Positions 43,235-55,269 of a stretch of 64,000 nucleotides of DNA are shown piece after piece (the first letter of the stretch is position 1; each line of letters starts with the position of its first letter). The DNA is from Sphingomonas lycopersici (GTDB lineage: Bacteria; Pseudomonadota; Alphaproteobacteria; Sphingomonadales; Sphingomonadaceae). The notes beneath the pieces are model-generated. The model was not told the origin of the DNA, did no database searches, and was given only the letters and a program-made list of their open reading frames with translations. Location: NCBI RefSeq assembly GCF_026130605.1, contig NZ_JANFAU010000006.1:232445-296444 (forward strand). The letters are read 5' to 3'. The translations under genes and the position numbers were made by a program.

Positions 43235-44038
43235 ATGGCCGCTACCCTTCCTCCCTTTCCCGGCACGACCGGTCGGCGCGATTGGCGCACCGCGTTCGAG
43301 GCGATCCGCAAATTGCTCGCCAACGGCGACGATACGGTGCAGGTGTTCCGCATCATGCGCGCGCTCAACGTCGGATCGACCGAGCGCGGTTATGCGCGGT
43401 TCCTCGCGACGCCCGAGGGCGGGCGGATGGCCTATGAGCGCGTCGAACTGGCGACGATCTTCGCCCAGCCCGGCTTCGCCGATCAATTCGCCCCCGGCAC
43501 CGTCGGCGCCGCCTATCGCGATTTCCTCGTTTCGACCGGCTATTCCGCCGACGGCCTCGCCGCGGTCAGCCGCGAGGGCAGCGAGATCGAGGACATCGTC
43601 CATCCTTATGCCTGGTTCGGCCGCCGCGTCCGCGACACCCACGACATCTGGCACATCATGACCGGCTATAAGGCCGACGAAAGCCTCGGCGAGGCCGCGC
43701 TGGTCGCGTTCAGCTATGCGCAGGTCGGCGGGCTCGGCTGGGCGTTCATCGGCGCGGCGGCGGCGCTCAAGAGCCTGCGCGTCACCAAGAGCACCCTGTT
43801 CGCCAAGGCGGTGTGGGAAGGCTATCGCCACGGCCGCAAGGCGCAATGGCTGCAGGGCGAGGATTATCTCAAGCTGATGCACGAGCCGCTCGACGCGGCG
43901 CGCGCGCGGCTCGGCATCCGTCAGCCGGTCGCCTATCTCAAGGCGCAGCGCGAGCTGGGGCCGGAGCTCGCCTCCTATCTCAGCGAGCGCCGTCAGGCGA
44001 CCGCCGAGGCCGGCGAGCCGCAGCGACTGGCGGCCTGA
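43235..44038 (+). CDS. coq4: Coq4-family ubiquinone biosynthesis protein
   Basis: 267 residues from the ATG at 43235 (AAGGAG 7 bases upstream; the earlier in-frame start at 43205 lies inside the promoter repeat). Metal-binding motif [20 protein letters not shown] with His136-Asp137, His140 and Glu153, the HDxxH...E signature of Coq4. Eukaryotic Coq4 has been linked to coenzyme Q ring C1 decarboxylation/hydroxylation; bacterial homologues are expected to act in the same pathway. C-terminal half has two amphipathic helices. Alone between repeats; no other ubi genes here. Confidence 0.88.
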   Translation: MAATLPPFPGTTGRRDWRTAFEAIRKLLANGDDTVQVFRIMRALNVGSTERGYARFLATPEGGRMAYERVELATIFAQPGFADQFAPGTVGAAYRDFLVSTGYSADGLAAVSREGSEIEDIVHPYAWFGRRVRDTHDIWHIMTGYKADESLGEAALVAFSYAQVGGLGWAFIGAAAALKSLRVTKSTLFAKAVWEGYRHGRKAQWLQGEDYLKLMHEPLDAARARLGIRQPVAYLKAQRELGPELASYLSERRQATAEAGEPQRLAA

Positions 44039-44148
44039 TCCGCGAACCCTCCCGCTCCCTCGGGAGAGGCGATGGAGGGGGGGCTACGGCGCGCTTATTC
44101 CCTTTCGGCGCGCTGCCCCTCCATCGATCGTTCGCGGTTTTGCATCCA

Positions 44149-44177
44149 CGTCACCCCGCTCTCGTGCCGGGGTGACG
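44149..44177. terminator. Hairpin between coq4 and recF
   Basis: CGTCACCCCG (44149-44158) and CGGGGTGACG (44168-44177), perfect 10-bp stem with a nine-base loop. Same family as the repeat at 32941. The 190-base gap around it holds nothing else recognised except low-complexity CCTCCCGCTCCCTCGGGAG-type short symmetries near 44048. Confidence 0.55.
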
Positions 44178-44228
44178 AGCGATTTGTGGTCTGGTCACCG
44201 CTGCTTCCCCGCCGTCGGATCAAACTCT

Positions 44229-45287
44229 ATGGCGGGCGCAATGCTCGACCGGCTCGTCCTCACCGATTTCCGCAATCATGCCGCGTTGACGCTCGTGCCG
44301 GCGCCCGGGTTCGTCGTGCTGACCGGCGCCAATGGCGCCGGCAAGACCAATGTGCTCGAGGCGGTGTCGCTGCTCGCGCCCGGCCGCGGGCTGCGCCGCG
44401 CGCCGCTCGGGGAGATGGCGCGGCAGGGCGGGGCGGGCGGGTTCGGCGTCGCGGCGACGCTGGCCGACGGGACCGAGATCGCCACCGGTGCGCTGGCGAG
44501 CGCCCCCGAGCGGCGCGTCGTGCGGATCAACGGCGCACCCGCGCCGGGAAACGCGCTGGCCGAGCGGCTGGCGATCCTGTGGCTGACCCCGGCGATGGAC
44601 CGGCTGTTCGTCGAGCCCGCCTCGGGGCGTCGTCAGTTCCTCGACCGGCTCGCGCTCGCGCTGCATCCCGGCCACGCCACACATGCCGCGCGCTATGACG
44701 CCGCGATGCGCAGCCGCAATCGCCTGCTCGCCGATGAGCGGCCCGACCCAGAATGGCTCGGCGCGCTCGAACGGCGGATGGCCGAACACGGCGCCGCGCT
44801 CGATGCGGCGCGGCGCGAGACGGTGGAGGCGCTCGCCGCACGGCTCGCGGCGCAGCCGGCGGGCGATTTCCCGCGCGCCGCCTTGTCGCTGGAGGGCTGG
44901 GCGGGCGACGCGGCGCAGCTCGCGCGCCAGCTCCGCGAAGGTCGCACGCGCGATGCCGCCGCCGGGCGCACGTTGGCGGGGCCGCATCGCATCGATCTGG
45001 CGGTGCTGCATCTCGAAAAGGACCGCGCCGCCGCGCTCGCCTCGACCGGCGAGCAAAAGGCGCTGCTGCTCGGCATCGTGCTCGCGCATGCCGATCTCGT
45101 CGCGGCGCGCACCGGTGCGGCGCCGCTGCTGTTGCTCGACGAAGTGGCGGCGCATCTCGATCCCGGCCGCCGCGCCGCTTTGTTCGCGCGGCTCGCCGGG
45201 CGCGGGCAGGTGTGGATGACCGGCACCGAACCTGCGCTCTTCGCCGATATCGACGCCGACGCGACGCGGATCGCGTTAACGGCCTAG
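44229..45287 (+). CDS. recF: DNA replication and repair protein RecF
   Basis: ATPase that helps load RecA at gaps. 352 residues from the ATG at 44229 (44241 also possible). [14 protein letters not shown] then Walker [52 protein letters not shown]-signature region [17 protein letters not shown] and Walker [13 protein letters not shown], ending MTGTEPALF. All SMC/RecF motifs are in place. A frame start at 44172 lies upstream without a ribosome site. gyrB lies downstream after one inserted gene. Confidence 0.95.
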   Translation: MAGAMLDRLVLTDFRNHAALTLVPAPGFVVLTGANGAGKTNVLEAVSLLAPGRGLRRAPLGEMARQGGAGGFGVAATLADGTEIATGALASAPERRVVRINGAPAPGNALAERLAILWLTPAMDRLFVEPASGRRQFLDRLALALHPGHATHAARYDAAMRSRNRLLADERPDPEWLGALERRMAEHGAALDAARRETVEALAARLAAQPAGDFPRAALSLEGWAGDAAQLARQLREGRTRDAAAGRTLAGPHRIDLAVLHLEKDRAAALASTGEQKALLLGIVLAHADLVAARTGAAPLLLLDEVAAHLDPGRRAALFARLAGRGQVWMTGTEPALFADIDADATRIALTA

Positions 45288-45304
45288 CGCGCCCGCACAA
45301 ACGT

Positions 45305-45388
45305 CCGTTCGCCTCTGAGCTTGTCGAAGGGCTGCACTTCTTTCGGCGGAATAGAAGCGCAGGGCTTCGACAGGCTCGGCCCGAACGG
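45305..45388. repeat. REP-like palindromic element, copy 5
   Basis: CCGTTCGCCTCTGAGCTTGT on the left; CTTCGACAGGCTCGGCCCGA then ACGG on the right. Same GCACTT/AAGCGC inner stem as copy 1. Lies between recF and the MFS gene, in the 3' end of the recF transcript. Confidence 0.9.
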
Positions 45389-45461
45389 GAGAGGTCGGTC
45401 CGGTGTAACACACGATGCCCGCAGGGCTTTACCCCGCCGGCCACGCCGCTACGCTGTGCCG

Positions 45462-46715
45462 ATGGAGCGGGTGGAAAGGATCGCCGCGGCCCACCCGAAC
45501 GAGTGGCGCGGCGGCTGGCGGGTGATCGCTGCGGCGATGATCGGCAACGGCTTCGGGCCGGGCATGTACCAGAATCTGTCGAGCCTGTTCGTGCCCGGGA
45601 TGACCGCGGCATTCGGCTGGACCCGTGGCGATATCGCCACCGCCGCCGGCATCGGGCTGATCGGCGCGCTCGGCGTGCCGGCGATCGGGCGGCTCGCGGA
45701 CCGGCTCGGCGCCCGCCCGGTGATCGTCGGCGCGACCTTGCTGCTCGCCGCGACGCTGGCCGGTTTCGCGACGCTCGGCGGTGCCTTGTGGATCTATCAA
45801 TTGCTGGTCCTATGCCTTGCGCTCAGCGTCGCGGGGACGAGCGCGGTGGTCTATGGCCGGCTGATCGCAGCGCGGTTCGTCACGCATCGCGGGATCGCGC
45901 TGGGGGTCGCGACCTCGGGGCTGTCGCTCTCGACGCTGGTGCTGTCGCCGCTTGTCGCCGGGGTGATCGCGCGGCACGGCTGGCGCGTCGGCTTCGCTGT
46001 GCTCGTCGCGCTGGTGCTGGCGGTGGCGTTGCCCGCGGTGCTGCTGCTGTTGCGCGGCGTCGTCGTCGCGCCGGTCCACCGTGCCGGCGAGGCTGAGGAT
46101 ATCGCGCCCGAAACGCTGCTCGCCGGGATGAGCGCGCGCGAGGCGCGGCGCGACGCGCGTTTCTGGCGGCTCGGGCTGGCGGTGGCGCTGGTCAGCCTCG
46201 CCAGCGTCGGGCTGATCACCCAGCTCGCGCCGTTCGGTACCGACCGCGGGCTCGGGCTCGAACAGGCAGCGTTGCTCGTCACCGCGTTCGGCGCGAGCCA
46301 GATCGTCGGGCGGCTGGCGATGGGGCTGCTGGTCGATCGTTTTCCGGCACGGCTGATCGCTGCCGGCTTCGCCGCAATCTCGGCGGCGGCCTTCGCCGGG
46401 TTGCTGCTGCCGGGATCGGGCGTGGCGGGGCTGGCAGCCTTGGTGTTCGCGGCGCTGCTGATGAACGGCGCGGAGAACGATCTGCTGCCGTTCCTCACCG
46501 CGCGGCTGTTCGGGCTCCGCGCCTATGGCGAAACCTATGGCGCGCTGCTGACGATGTCGCTGTTCGGCACCGCATCGGGGATCGTGATGTTCGGCCGGCT
46601 TTACGACGCCACCGGCAATTATGCCTGGCCGCTGTCGATCGCCGCCGGCGCGCTGGCGCTCGCCGCGCTGCTGTTCCTGACGCTGACCGAGCGACGCGGG
46701 GGCGAAGCGCTATAA
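45462..46715 (+). CDS. Major facilitator superfamily transporter between recF and gyrB
   Basis: 417 residues, 12 predicted helices. Start at ATG 45462; the frame upstream runs through the REP-like element. MFS loop motif IGRLADRLGARPVIVGATLL after helix 2 and GRLAMGLLVDRFPARLIAAG at the second half. Resembles the monocarboxylate/oxalate:formate porter group rather than drug exporters. No substrate can be named. Interposed between recF and gyrB, which are commonly neighbours. Confidence 0.85.
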   Translation: MERVERIAAAHPNEWRGGWRVIAAAMIGNGFGPGMYQNLSSLFVPGMTAAFGWTRGDIATAAGIGLIGALGVPAIGRLADRLGARPVIVGATLLLAATLAGFATLGGALWIYQLLVLCLALSVAGTSAVVYGRLIAARFVTHRGIALGVATSGLSLSTLVLSPLVAGVIARHGWRVGFAVLVALVLAVALPAVLLLLRGVVVAPVHRAGEAEDIAPETLLAGMSAREARRDARFWRLGLAVALVSLASVGLITQLAPFGTDRGLGLEQAALLVTAFGASQIVGRLAMGLLVDRFPARLIAAGFAAISAAAFAGLLLPGSGVAGLAALVFAALLMNGAENDLLPFLTARLFGLRAYGETYGALLTMSLFGTASGIVMFGRLYDATGNYAWPLSIAAGALALAALLFLTLTERRGGEAL

Positions 46716-49259
<2,544 letters not shown>

Positions 49260-49277
49260 TTCGACGGCCTACCCACC

Positions 49278-49357
49278 CCGTTCGGGCTGAGCCTGTCGAA
49301 GCCCTGCACTTTTCTTCCGAAGAAAGTGCAGCCCTTCGACAAGCTCAGGGCGAACGG
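49278..49357. repeat. REP-like palindromic element, copy 6
   Basis: Full-length copy: CCGTTCGGGCTGAGCCTGTC left, CTTCGACAAGCTCAGGGCGA then ACGG right, inner stem GCACTTTTC/GAAAGTGC. Lies between convergent gyrB and the amidohydrolase gene. Confidence 0.93.
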
Positions 49358-49364
49358 CGGTGCG

Positions 49365-50642
49365 TTAACGCAGCGCGATCTCCTTGCCGCCCTTCACCAC
49401 TCCGACGACATGCTCCAGCGCGCGGATATCGGTGAGCGGATCGCCTTCGACCGCGATCATATCGGCATAATGGCCGGGCGACAGCGCGCCGACGTCGGCG
49501 CTTTTGCCGAGCAGCGCCGCCGACACCACCGTGGCGGACTGGATCGCCTGCATCGGCGTCATGCCGTAGCGCACCATATAGGCGAATTGCCGCGCGTTGA
49601 GCCCGTGGGGATAGACCCCGGCATCGGTGCCGAACGATAATTTCACCCCGAGTTTCACCGCTTTGGCGAAACCCTGTCGTTGCGCCTCGGTCGTCTCGCG
49701 GTTCTTGCGGAGATATTCCGCCGGCCAGCCCGCCTTGGTCCCCTCGGCGTCGATCCAATCGCCGTCGAAGATGTCCATATCGAGCCACACCCCGGCGTCG
49801 CGCGCCATTTTGAGCCCTTCGTCGTCGATCAGGCTGGCATGCTCGATCGAGCGCGCGCCGGCGCGGATCGCGGCCTTCACCCCCTCGGCGCCGTGCGCAT
49901 GGGCGATGCAATAGCTGCCGTGGCGTTTCGCCGCGTCGCACGCCGCCTTCATCTCCTCGGGAGTCAGTTCGAGCGCGCCGGGGGTCGAGCCGACCGCGAG
50001 CACCGCGCCGGTGGCGATCATCTTGATGAAATCGGCGCCGCGGCCGAACAGCATGTCGACCGCGTTGCGCGCGTCGTCGGCGTTGCGGACGTAACCCAGC
50101 TTCATATCGTCTGGCACCGGCACGTCGGGTGCCGCGCCGGTCACCGCGCCCCCGCCATTGGGGATCGTGATATAGGCGCCCGCCACCACCATCCGCGGCC
50201 CCTCCACGTCACCAGCCTCGATCGCGTCGCGCAGGGCGACGTCGGAAAGCCCGCGGAACACCCCGACGTCGCGGACAGTGGTGAACCCCGCCTGCAGCGT
50301 CTCGCGTGCGCGCCGCGCGCCCTTCAGGATCGTCGCGGTGGCGCTGTGGTGGAGCGCCTCGGCCGGGTCGCTGCTGTCGGCCCAGCCGTCGGCGACATGC
50401 GTGTGGCAATCGATCAGCCCGGGAAGCACGGTCAGCTTCGACCAGTCGATCAGCACCGCGGTCGCCGGCGGCGGGGTCCACGGCTGTACCGCGGTGACGC
50501 GCCCGTCGGTGATTTCGATGCGCTGGTTGGTCAGCACGCGGCCGCTTTCGGGATCGATCAGCCGCCCGGCCAGCACGTAGCGCGTTTCCGCCTGGGCGCC
50601 AGACGCCGCCGCCAGCGCCAACGCCAATCCGATCAGTCTCAT
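49365..50642 (-). CDS. Secreted amidohydrolase-superfamily metal enzyme
   Basis: 425 residues from the ATG at 50642 (GGGGGA upstream), with a signal peptide (LIGLALALAAASGAQA, cleavage near residue 19). Metal site: DCHTHVADGW (HxH), Lys in ADFIKMIATGAV, HAHGAEGV, SIEHASLI, and FGTDAGVYPHG. Closest in style to Xaa-Pro dipeptidase/imidazolonepropionase-like amidohydrolases (prolidase type) found in periplasms of sphingomonads, with peptide or organophosphate-like substrates. Convergent with gyrB; upstream neighbour is a divergent DUF1272 gene. Confidence 0.88.
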   Translation of the reverse strand: MRLIGLALALAAASGAQAETRYVLAGRLIDPESGRVLTNQRIEITDGRVTAVQPWTPPPATAVLIDWSKLTVLPGLIDCHTHVADGWADSSDPAEALHHSATATILKGARRARETLQAGFTTVRDVGVFRGLSDVALRDAIEAGDVEGPRMVVAGAYITIPNGGGAVTGAAPDVPVPDDMKLGYVRNADDARNAVDMLFGRGADFIKMIATGAVLAVGSTPGALELTPEEMKAACDAAKRHGSYCIAHAHGAEGVKAAIRAGARSIEHASLIDDEGLKMARDAGVWLDMDIFDGDWIDAEGTKAGWPAEYLRKNRETTEAQRQGFAKAVKLGVKLSFGTDAGVYPHGLNARQFAYMVRYGMTPMQAIQSATVVSAALLGKSADVGALSPGHYADMIAVEGDPLTDIRALEHVVGVVKGGKEIALR

Positions 50643-50740
50643 GCTAGCTTCCCCCTTCGCGGCTGCGCGTTCCTTGCTTGTCGCGATTTCCCAGTCGGCA
50701 GGTGATTTCACCCGCCTCGAAATCGCTCTATGCCAGCTTC

Positions 50741-50965
50741 ATGCTAGAGATGCGCCCCGATTGCGAACGCTGCGGCGTCGATTTGCCGGCGGATGAGGGC
50801 GGTGCCTTCATCTGCTCGTTCGAATGCACCTTCTGCGCCGAATGCGCCGACCAGCTCGACGAGGTCTGCCCCAATTGCGGCGGCGAATTGCTCGACCGGC
50901 CGGCGCGGGTCGGCGCGGCGCTGAAGAAATTCCCGGGCGCGACCGAACGCCGTTTCAAAGGGTGA
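50741..50965 (+). CDS. DUF1272 small zinc-binding protein
   Basis: 74 residues from the ATG at 50741 (the frame continues upstream but the family begins MLEMRPDCERC). Eight or more cysteines in CxxC pairs: RPDCERCGVDLP, ICSFECTFCAEC, VCPNCGGEL, a double zinc-ribbon pattern. Function unknown. Overlaps or abuts thiD: its TGA is 5 bases from the thiD ATG, so likely co-transcribed. Confidence 0.85.
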   Translation: MLEMRPDCERCGVDLPADEGGAFICSFECTFCAECADQLDEVCPNCGGELLDRPARVGAALKKFPGATERRFKG

Positions 50966-50970
50966 CCGCG

Positions 50971-52110
50971 ATGACGCCGCGTGTGCTGATCGTCGCCGGC
51001 TCCGATTCGGGCGGCGGCGCGGGGATCCAGGCCGATATCCGCACGGTGACGATGCTCGGCGGTCATGCGATGACCGCGATCGCCGCGATCACTGCGCAAA
51101 ATACCCTGGGGGTGCAGGCGATCCACGCCGTCCCGCCCGAAATGGTCGTCGCGCAGATGAAAAGCGTGATCGACGATATCGGGGTCGATGCGGTGAAGAT
51201 CGGGATGATCGGCGCGGCCGAGACCGCCGCGGCGGTGGCGGAGGTGCTCGAAGCGCTGCCGGGCGTGCCGATCGTGTTCGACCCGGTGATGGTTGCGACC
51301 TCGGGGGCGGTATTGGCCGACGCGGCGACGGTCGACGCGTTCGAACGGCTGATGCGGGTCGCGACGCTCGTTACCCCCAATCTGCCCGAGGCGGCGGCGC
51401 TCGGCGGGGTGGAAGCGATCCGCGCGCACGGTGCTGCGGTGCTGCTCAAGGGCGGGCATGATGCGGGCGATGTGATCGCCGACACGCTGATCGCCGCGGA
51501 CGGCACGCGCCAAACCTGGCAGGCGGTGCGAATCGAGACGGTCCACACCCACGGCACCGGCTGCACCCTTGCCAGCGCGATCGCCACCGGCGTGGCGCGC
51601 GGGCTGCCGTTGGCCGAGGCGGTGGCGCGCGCGCAGTTGTTCGTGCGGATCGCGCTGCGCGAGGCGCCCGGCTTCGGCGCGGGGCACGGCCCGATGGGGC
51701 ATCATCGAGTACGGCTCGACAATGATCTCGGCGCGCCGACCCCCAATCAGATTACCTTGCCCGCGACCGATCATGCCGCGAGCTTCGCTTTCTATCGCGC
51801 GCTTGGTCTCACGCCGATCGTCGACAGCGACGCACGTTATGCGCGATTCGAAAGCGCTGGCGGCACGACCTTGTCGATCGAGGCGGCGGCTGAAGTCGGG
51901 GGGCGGCCGATCGTGTTCCTAGAGGTGACCGATCTCGACGCCGCGGTCGCCGTTGCCCGCGCGCAGGGCATCGAGGTGGCGGACCCGGTCGATCAATCGT
52001 GGGGGTGGCGCGAGGCGCGGCTCGCCGATCCGGCGGGCAATGCGCTCTGCCTTTATAGCGCTGGCGAGAATCGGCGTTTCCCGCCATGGCGGCTGACATG
52101 CCCGGATTGA
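50971..52110 (+). CDS. thiD: ThiD (HMP/HMP-P kinase) fused to a C-terminal VOC/glyoxalase-like domain
   Basis: 379 residues. Residues 1-248 are a full ThiD: RVLIVAGSDSGGGAGIQADI, AVKIGMIGAAE, FDPVMVATSGA, TPNLPEAAAL, and THGTGCTLASAIA (catalytic Cys near 198), which phosphorylates hydroxymethylpyrimidine for thiamine. A further 130 residues form a VOC domain (ITLPATDHAASFAFYRALGL, then GGTTLSIEAAAEVGGRPIVF and WGWREARLADPAGNALCLYS, the usual bleomycin-resistance/glyoxalase pattern). No stop or start codon separates them. The 3' end overlaps rnhB by 25 bases. The start at 50971 is after AAAGGG; a GTG at 50962 is less likely. Confidence 0.9.
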   Translation: MTPRVLIVAGSDSGGGAGIQADIRTVTMLGGHAMTAIAAITAQNTLGVQAIHAVPPEMVVAQMKSVIDDIGVDAVKIGMIGAAETAAAVAEVLEALPGVPIVFDPVMVATSGAVLADAATVDAFERLMRVATLVTPNLPEAAALGGVEAIRAHGAAVLLKGGHDAGDVIADTLIAADGTRQTWQAVRIETVHTHGTGCTLASAIATGVARGLPLAEAVARAQLFVRIALREAPGFGAGHGPMGHHRVRLDNDLGAPTPNQITLPATDHAASFAFYRALGLTPIVDSDARYARFESAGGTTLSIEAAAEVGGRPIVFLEVTDLDAAVAVARAQGIEVADPVDQSWGWREARLADPAGNALCLYSAGENRRFPPWRLTCPD

Positions 52111-52706
52111 AGCACGAGCGCCTCTTCCCCTTCCCCGTCGCGGGGGTCGACGAGGCGGGGCGCGGGCCGCTTGCCGGGCCGGTGGTCGCCGCGGCGGTGA
52201 TCCTGCCCGCCAAGGGCGTGCCGCGCGGGATCGACGATTCGAAGAAACTCACCGCCGCGACCCGCGCCACATTGTGCGCGCGGATCACCGGCTGCGCGAC
52301 GGTCGGCATCGGGGTGGTCGAGGCGGAGGAGATCGATACGCTCAACATCCACTGGGCGACGATGAAGGCGATGACGCTCGCGGTGGATGCGGTGGCGGCG
52401 ACGCTCGGCCATGCGCCGGGGCATGTGCTGGTCGACGGCAACCGCCTGCCGCGCTGGGATTATCTCGCGACCGCCTTGGTCGGCGGCGACGCCTTGTCGC
52501 TGTCGATCGCCGCGGCGTCGATCGTCGCCAAGCACCACCGCGACGAGATCATGCTGCGCCACCACGCGGATTATCCGCATTACGGCTGGGCCTCGAACAA
52601 GGGCTATGGCAGCGCGGCGCATCTGCGCGCGCTCGACGAACATGGCCCGTCGCCGCTGCATCGACGCAGCTTCGCGCCGGTCGCGCAGGCGTTTTTGGTG
52701 TCGTGA
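52086..52706 (+). CDS. rnhB: Ribonuclease HII
   Basis: Removes RNA from RNA-DNA hybrids and misinserted ribonucleotides. 206 residues. Catalytic motif FPVAGVDEAGRGPLAGPVVA at about residues 15-34, DDSKKLT, VLVDGNRLPRW, ASIVAKHHRDEIML with the conserved Asp, GYGSAAHL and HRRSFAP at the end. Start 52086 overlaps the thiD fusion gene; an ATG at 52098 is also possible. Followed by the unusual ccrM upstream region. Confidence 0.93.
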   Translation: MAADMPGLKHERLFPFPVAGVDEAGRGPLAGPVVAAAVILPAKGVPRGIDDSKKLTAATRATLCARITGCATVGIGVVEAEEIDTLNIHWATMKAMTLAVDAVAATLGHAPGHVLVDGNRLPRWDYLATALVGGDALSLSIAAASIVAKHHRDEIMLRHHADYPHYGWASNKGYGSAAHLRALDEHGPSPLHRRSFAPVAQAFLVS

Positions 52707-52789
52707 GGCGCGATTCGGGGTGCCGAATGAGCCTGATGTGAAAAAAATTGCTATCGTTCCGGGCGGTGAGTCTTTCGCGTCACACCGCG

Positions 52790-52828
52790 AGATGTTGAGT
52801 CAAGCGACGCGGGCGGGACTCAACATCT
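52790..52828. promoter_or_regulatory. Perfect 12-bp inverted repeat with a GANTC site in each arm
   Basis: AGATGTTGAGTC (52790-52801) and GACTCAACATCT (52817-52828), 15-base spacer. No U-tract. Symmetric placement of the methylation sites implies a function in a DNA or RNA hairpin. Confidence 0.75.
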
Positions 52829-52850
52829 GCCGGCGGACTCGTAATGTTCC

Positions 52851-52885
52851 ACTTCGTTAACGTTTTCGCAACGAAGTTCGTTAAC
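52851..52885. promoter_or_regulatory. CtrA-like TTCGTTAAC repeats and inverted repeat in the ccrM promoter
   Basis: TTCGTTAAC at 52853-52861 and 52877-52885 (24-base period); the second continues as TTAACCAAT, close to the CtrA half-site TTAACCAT. ACTTCGTT (52851-52858) and AACGAAGT (52870-52877) form a perfect inverted repeat. About 65-95 bases before the ccrM start. Confidence 0.5.
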
Positions 52886-52899
52886 CAATGATCGCTTGA

Positions 52900-54090
<1,191 letters not shown>

Positions 54091-54108
54091 GGACGAGATT
54101 CCCTCTCC

Positions 54109-54189
54109 CCGTTCGGGCTGAGCCTGTCGAAGCCCTGCACTTTCTTCCGACGAAGAAGTACAGCCCTTCGACAAGCTCAGGGCGAACGG
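54109..54189. repeat. REP-like palindromic element, copy 7
   Basis: Full-length copy: CCGTTCGGGCTGAGCCTGTC left, CTTCGACAAGCTCAGGGCGA then ACGG right. Its right end abuts the folP ribosome site (GGAG at 54191), so folP begins just after it; the ccrM transcript probably ends here. Confidence 0.93.
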
Positions 54190-54207
54190 GGGAGTTCGGT
54201 GAAACGA

Positions 54208-55263
54208 ATGTCTAGCCTGCACCTCCGCCCGGTCCATTTCGTCGACACGCCCGTAGGCTTGCCCGAGGGCACGGTCGCAAGGCTTGCGGGCGGGATGCAG
54301 TGGTTCGCGGCTTACGAGCTGCGCGACGCCGGCACCCGGCGGATCGTCGCCGTCGCCGACATAGAGAACCACGGCGAGCGTGCCGCGCTGCTCCACCAGC
54401 GCGTCACCGCGCCGCGCGCGCCGCTCAAGCTGGGTGAGCGCATCTTGCGTTTCGATCAGCCGGTGGTCGCCGGCATCCTCAACGTGACCCCCGATAGTTT
54501 CTCCGACGGCGGGGCGCATCATGACGATCCGGCCGGCGCTGCGGCGGCGGGGATCGATATGCTCGCGGCGGGGGCGGGGCTGATCGATCTCGGCGGCGAA
54601 TCGACCCGCCCCGGCGCGCCGCTGGTCTGGGAAGGCGACGAGGCCAGGCGGGTCGCGCCGGTGATCGAGCGGCTCGCGGCGGCGGGCGCGTTGGTTTCGA
54701 TCGACACCCGCAAGGCGCCGGTGATGGAAGCCGCGCTCGCGGCGGGCGCGACGATCGTCAACGACGTGTCGGCTCTGCTGTGGGACGATCGTTCGGCGGG
54801 CGTCGTGGCGCGCGTGGGGTGCCCGGTGATCCTGATGCACTCGCCCGATCCGAAACAGGGGCCGCACGGCGGCACCGGCTATGCCGATGTGGTGGGCGAG
54901 GTGTTCGACTGGCTCGAGGCGCGGATCGCCGCTGCGGTTTCGGCCGGCGTCGATCGCGCGCGCATCATGGTCGATCCGGGGATCGGCTTCGGCAAGTCGC
55001 TGGCGGACAATCTCGCGTTGATCAACGATCTCGCGCTGTTCCACGGGCTCGGCTGCCCGATCATGCTCGGCGCGAGCCGCAAAAGGATGATCGGCGCACT
55101 GTCCAACGAGGCGCCGGTGCGCGATCGGTTGGGCGGTTCGATCGCGCTGGCGCTGAAGGGCGCAGAGGCCGGCGTGCAGCTGCTGCGCGTCCATGACGTC
55201 GCCGAGACGGTGCAGGCGCTGCGCGTGTGGCGTGGCCTGCGCGATCGCGCCTTGCTAGGCTGA
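54208..55263 (+). CDS. folP: Dihydropteroate synthase
   Basis: Joins p-aminobenzoate to hydroxymethyl-dihydropterin pyrophosphate in folate synthesis; target of sulfonamides. 351 residues from the ATG at 54208 (GTG at 54199 is possible). TIM-barrel motifs VVAGILNVTPDSFSDGG, IDLGGESTRPGAPLV, SIDTRKAPVMEAAL, IVNDVSALL, MVDPGIGFGKSLADNLALI, and LGASRKRMIG. An N-terminal extension of about 85 residues (HFVDTPVGLPEGTVARLAGG then FAAYELRDAGTRRIVAVADI) precedes the core, a form found in some alphaproteobacteria. Confidence 0.93.
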   Translation: MSSLHLRPVHFVDTPVGLPEGTVARLAGGMQWFAAYELRDAGTRRIVAVADIENHGERAALLHQRVTAPRAPLKLGERILRFDQPVVAGILNVTPDSFSDGGAHHDDPAGAAAAGIDMLAAGAGLIDLGGESTRPGAPLVWEGDEARRVAPVIERLAAAGALVSIDTRKAPVMEAALAAGATIVNDVSALLWDDRSAGVVARVGCPVILMHSPDPKQGPHGGTGYADVVGEVFDWLEARIAAAVSAGVDRARIMVDPGIGFGKSLADNLALINDLALFHGLGCPIMLGASRKRMIGALSNEAPVRDRLGGSIALALKGAEAGVQLLRVHDVAETVQALRVWRGLRDRALLG

Positions 55264-55269
55264 GCCGCG

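Noticed and set aside
44039..44228. Extra gene in the coq4-recF gap
   Set aside because: Only a frame start upstream of recF and a hairpin are seen; there is no ribosome site or family match.
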